Assembly (NCBI RefSeq): GCF_019049285.1
Contig: NZ_JAGMUL010000092.1
Coordinates: 62,001-126,000 of the forward strand
DNA: 64,000 nt
Direction: 5' to 3'
Origin: Streptomyces sp. AC550_RSS872
GTDB taxonomy: Bacteria > Actinomycetota > Actinomycetes > Streptomycetales > Streptomycetaceae
Both the position numbers and the translations under genes were made by a program. Shown one piece after another: positions 61,426 to 64,000 of this stretch (its first letter is position 1; every line of letters begins with the position of its first letter). The notes beneath the pieces are model-generated. The model was not told where the DNA came from, made no database searches, and saw nothing but the letters and a program-made list of their open reading frames with translations.

Positions 61426-61611
61426 TCAGAGGCTGGGGTCGGTGAGGTAGAGGCCGCAGGCGCAGCCGAGGGCGTCTTCGGGGGTGCCGGCGAAACCGCT
61501 GGTGGGCAGGATGGCGTCTTGGCACTCATCGGTGCCCGCGAAACGGAGGGCGAAGCCCCAGGTACTGGCGGATCCGCCGTGGCGTAGACGCATCTGCTCG
61601 CCGTCATTCAA
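61426..61611 (-). CDS. Small conserved-looking hypothetical protein
   Basis: 61 residues, GEQMRLRHGGSASTWGFALR, DECQDAILPTSGFAGTPEDA and LGCACGLYLTDPSL. I recall similar Streptomyces proteins (RYGGSASxWGFAIYLASKDGY) that are usually longer at the N-terminus, so this may be the C-terminal part of a lost gene. No function known. Confidence 0.5.
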   Translation of the reverse strand: MNDGEQMRLRHGGSASTWGFALRFAGTDECQDAILPTSGFAGTPEDALGCACGLYLTDPSL

Positions 61612-61653
61612 CCGAGGCGTTTGACAGCGAAACCAGTCGTTCAGGTTTCCTGG

Positions 61654-62211
61654 TCAGCGAACCTGGTCGCTCTTCGGCCCGATGCCTTTGATCCTGGTCG
61701 GAGTTCCCTCCGGGGCGAACGAGTGGTGGAAGGTGAATGCGTGCGGCGCGGAGCCGTGGTCATGGAGGTGTTCCAGCCTGGAAACCCCGTCCTGCCAGGT
61801 AGGTATCACGCCGTCGAAGACCCACCAGAACACGTAATTCGGGTGCTCTGTCCTGTCGAACCAGTCGTAGCGCCTGTTCAGCGCCTCACGGTGCAGACCG
61901 GTGTAGACGGCGTCGAAGGCGGAGCGCAGGTCGGTCCAGAGTGAGAGGGTCGCGGCCAGTGCGGTGGTTTCCACCGTACGGCCCTTGCCGTACCAAGTCG
62001 GTACGACGAACTCTCCCCATGCACCCCAGTCCGCCTCGAAGAGCATGCCCCGGTCACCGTCTGCCGCTTCAGCACGCGCGAGGCACCCGGGGTGCTGACT
62101 GATCCTCCGGTACACGGCCTCACCCCTGTCGTAGAACTCGCGCATGAGAGGTGCGGGATCGGCGAGAGGTGACTTCAGGACGCCGAATGTGTACAGCGCA
62201 AGATGGGACAT
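61654..62211 (-). CDS. DUF3291-domain protein
   Basis: 185 residues from an ATG at 62211. MSHLALYTFGVLKSPLADP, TTALAATLSLWTDLRSAFDA, VYTGLHREALNRRYDWFDRT, HPNYVFWWVFDGVIPTWQDG and LEHLHDHGSAPHAFTFHHSF agree with DUF3291 (ferredoxin-like, monooxygenase-related). Activity unknown. Downstream an IS-disturbed region follows. Confidence 0.85.
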   Translation of the reverse strand: MSHLALYTFGVLKSPLADPAPLMREFYDRGEAVYRRISQHPGCLARAEAADGDRGMLFEADWGAWGEFVVPTWYGKGRTVETTALAATLSLWTDLRSAFDAVYTGLHREALNRRYDWFDRTEHPNYVFWWVFDGVIPTWQDGVSRLEHLHDHGSAPHAFTFHHSFAPEGTPTRIKGIGPKSDQVR

Positions 62212-62529
62212 GCGTCTCTCCCTGGTTGGGGGTGCCTGGTGTGGACCCGGTTCGGTGGCTTACGCCTGGGGGCGAGGATGGGGCGTGACCGACTCATCCC
62301 GTCGCGGGTGGCTCAGCCTGAGGGAACTCCTGGGCGACCGTGGGCGATCGCCGAAGACCAGGTGAAGGTAGATGCCTCTGCGGGCCATGTCGAAGTTGCG
62401 TTTTCCCTGTCCAAGTGCCCTCTTGCATCTGTCATCGCGGGGCTGGGGCGGTGACGGGCGGGGCAGGCCGCGGGGTACCAGTGATCCACTTCGGCCGATC
62501 GGTTCGCCCACCACGCAGATGGCCTACGG
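62212..62529. other. Gap without recognisable gene
   Basis: About 320 bp; small frames on both strands with no family signal. Possibly decayed transposase DNA. Confidence 0.35.
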
Positions 62530-62750
62530 CCACAAGACCGAGCACGGCTGCGGAAGCGTGCACAGGTGGTGCTGCACGCCGCGCATGGACGCTCCAACGC
62601 ATGCATCGCCCGGGACGCGGGGATGCGTTTGGATACCGTGTGCGGCTGGCGTGTCCAGTTCGCCCGGGCGGGCCCGCCCGGGCTCAGAGACCGTCAACGC
62701 TGCGGCGGTCCCTCCTCGTTCACCCCGTTGCAGGCCACCGAGGAGGCGGG
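62530..62750 (+). pseudogene. IS630-type transposase N-terminal scrap
   Basis: VVLHAAHGRSNACIARDAGM then RLDTVCGWRVQFARAGPPGL and RDRQRCGGPSSFTP follow the helix-turn-helix start of IS630-like transposases (A.GxSxxxIAxxxGxxxxTVxxWRxRFxxxGLxGLxDRxRxGRP). Nothing of the DDE domain is present after about 62750. Confidence 0.6.
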
Positions 62751-63836
62751 CGTTGGAGGCCGTGCACGTCGATGCCGAAGCGGGCGCCGTGGTCGATGGC
62801 GGTGGTGCGCAGTCTGCGTCCACCCAGGCCGCGATGCAGAAGCAGTTGTTCTTCTCGAAGATTATTGGCCTGCTGAACCCGTCTTCGATGGCTGCCTGGA
62901 CAGTGTCGCGGCAAGGGCGACGGCACGTCACCCCGCGTTCCAGGCGGGCGTGCCCGTCGCATAACGCCGGGAGGACAGGGATCCTCTCGCATGGGTGGCA
63001 CGAGGGAAGGAAGGCACTCCGCGGCGGCCAAGAGCCGTTCGCTGTCGATACCCATGCGGCTGGCCGGTGCTTTAAGGAACCAGTGGGCCACAGACCATCC
63101 CGCCCTGCTGAGCGGACACCCGCCAAGAACTCGCACTTGAGGATACGCCGCGGTTCTCCGATGTCGATTTATGCGGAACCAGCCGGGGGTGGGGAACTTG
63201 GTTTAGATGCTGGTACCCCGGATGGAGAGGTGGGCGTCCTTCGGGTCGTCGGACCCAATTGTCCAAATGAGATGGCCTGCTAGCCGATCAGGCCCGCGTC
63301 CCCAGCAACCTGCGAGCGTATTGCCAGTCGTAGCACACGCATCCAGGCAGCGCATGCCGTCAGATTCCCGTGAGACTCCCCCCCCGTCCCAGCCGTACGG
63401 GAGTGGCTGACTAGCTGGTCAGAGCGGGTTGACGACTGACAGGCAACCGCTCCAAGGCCGATCAGGATCCACGACTTGGCACCGCAGGCCACTGGCTACC
63501 GCTGCAAGCACGCCACCGAATGGATCGCCGTCAAGACACGGTGCCAACTGACTTTCGACCCGGCCGAACAGACCGCGCTCCCGACGCCCTGGCCGACTGC
63601 CTGACGCCGTCATCGAGTTCACCCTCGCCGGCTGGGCATCACTTTGGCCCGTCACCCAGGAGTGCAAGGGCGGGCCATTCATGAGGAATGTGGCGAAGGC
63701 AGAAGCGATGAGCAGGTAGGCCATCTGAGTGGATCCGCGACCGCGGCTGAAATGGGTTTTCGTGACCGGGTATTCGTTTGGACGTTGATATTTAGCATTA
63801 ACTGAAAATGCTCATCTTTTTGGGAGCGGAGTGGCC
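62751..63836. other. 1.1 kb degenerate region
   Basis: No gene that I can support. On the plus strand near 63490-63570 GYRCKHATEWIAVKTRCQLT FDPAEQTA-like sequence (in one frame, split by the notation) resembles the pattern xxYxxAxEWxAVKxRWxLxxDxAE seen in some Streptomyces HNH-type proteins, but it is very short. AT-rich bases 63745-63820 may hold the promoter of the next gene. Confidence 0.35.
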
Positions 63837-64000
63837 ATGCCCGACCACACGCAGCTGCGGCGTGCGACCGCCTGGACGAGAGCGACTGCCCTCGAGGAGG
63901 TCAGCGCCACGGGTGGCTTGGATGAGACATTCGGCCACCCCCCGTTGGACCAGGGCCTCGCCGACGACGGCTGCGGACCCGGCTCCACCGCGCTGGAACG
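63837..64000 (+). CDS. Unidentified gene, runs off the window
   Basis: An ATG at 63837 with GGAG upstream opens a frame of at least 54 residues (MPDHTQLRRATAWTRATALE, then EVSATGGLDETFGHPPLDQG) with no stop before 64000. The AT-rich upstream region supports a real start. No family can be named from this part. Confidence 0.5.
   Translation, partial: MPDHTQLRRATAWTRATALEEVSATGGLDETFGHPPLDQGLADDGCGPGSTALE

Noticed and set aside
62524..63136. Minus-strand frames with AAIEDGFSRPIIFEKNNC-like residues
   Set aside because: Suggestive but no family, start or context; the region is a patchwork of transposase scraps.
63480..63600. HNH-endonuclease-like fragment (plus strand)
   Set aside because: About 35 residues only, no catalytic HNH residues; recorded only in the region note.
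1..64000. CRISPR arrays, rRNA genes, intact tRNA genes
   Set aside because: I saw no regularly spaced direct repeats, no rRNA-like stretch and no complete tRNA cloverleaf, only the tRNA-Gly fragment.

Overview
The window is high-GC actinomycete DNA. Strong GC3 bias, GTG starts, ATGA/GTGA-coupled genes, mycelial-type TetR/PucR regulators and the IS families point to Streptomyces or a close relative. It has a conserved left end (1-9000) and a mosaic accessory region (about 9200 to the end) full of broken insertion sequences, remnants and resistance genes. This looks like a genomic island or a chromosome-arm region. A fragment resembling the 3' half of a tRNA-Gly gene sits at the boundary (9196-9240) and may be an attachment-site scar.

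Left end. A very long DNA-repair-ATPase-like gene, open at the window edge, lies downstream of a flotillin gene and a small membrane protein gene (all minus). A divergent PucR-type regulator follows, then a second membrane-scaffold pair, NfeD plus a stomatin-like SPFH protein (minus). Two SPFH modules therefore flank one regulator.

9.2-18.4 kb. This stretch holds remnants (EamA transporter, Tn3 transposase, ATP-dependent DNA ligase), two TetR modules with clear palindromic operators, an epimerase, an SDR gene cut by an IS5-type element, and an IS110 element that cuts an unknown gene pair.

18.5-28.7 kb. This is a metalloid and metal resistance island: MFS transporter, CadI/ArsI-like enzyme and flavoprotein (minus); a frameshifted flavin monooxygenase and ArsR (plus); a DinB-like protein; a MerR regulator with a Cys-rich partner and a frameshifted MerT/MerF-like protein; YnfA; then aquaporin + ArsO-like monooxygenase under a second ArsR, divergent from arsC and a thioredoxin reductase gene with a premature stop. 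No ArsB/Acr3 pump is visible; the aquaporin may serve as the arsenite exit.

28.8-37.7 kb. A methyltransferase, an IS21 remnant, a putative SUKH-like gene pair, a tyrosine integrase cut by an IS5 element, an NTF2-like protein, an IS701 element with unusually long terminal repeats, and an IS110 remnant.

37.7-48.3 kb. A LodA/LodB pair (candidate CTQ-dependent amino-acid oxidase and its flavoprotein maturation factor) with a stand-alone Lrp/AsnC-type sensor domain gene upstream. Next comes a dispersed family of tiny LysM/peptidoglycan-binding genes without signal peptides. Three of them start exactly 6 nt after a -10 hexamer, so their mRNAs are probably leaderless. Nested IS elements split this family.

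49.8-57.3 kb. The most unusual locus. One operon (minus) encodes a trypsin-like protease fused to a DRGH-type DNA/RNA nuclease, followed by an S41-type peptidase. A divergent operon (plus) encodes a multi-pass membrane protein and an SGNH hydrolase. None of the three enzymes has a recognisable signal peptide. This could be an undescribed multi-effector conflict or self-killing cassette.

The right end carries a DHFR/RibD-like reductase, an esterase lipoprotein, a decayed ISL3-type element, a DUF3291 protein, transposase scraps, and the start of an unidentified gene running off the window.
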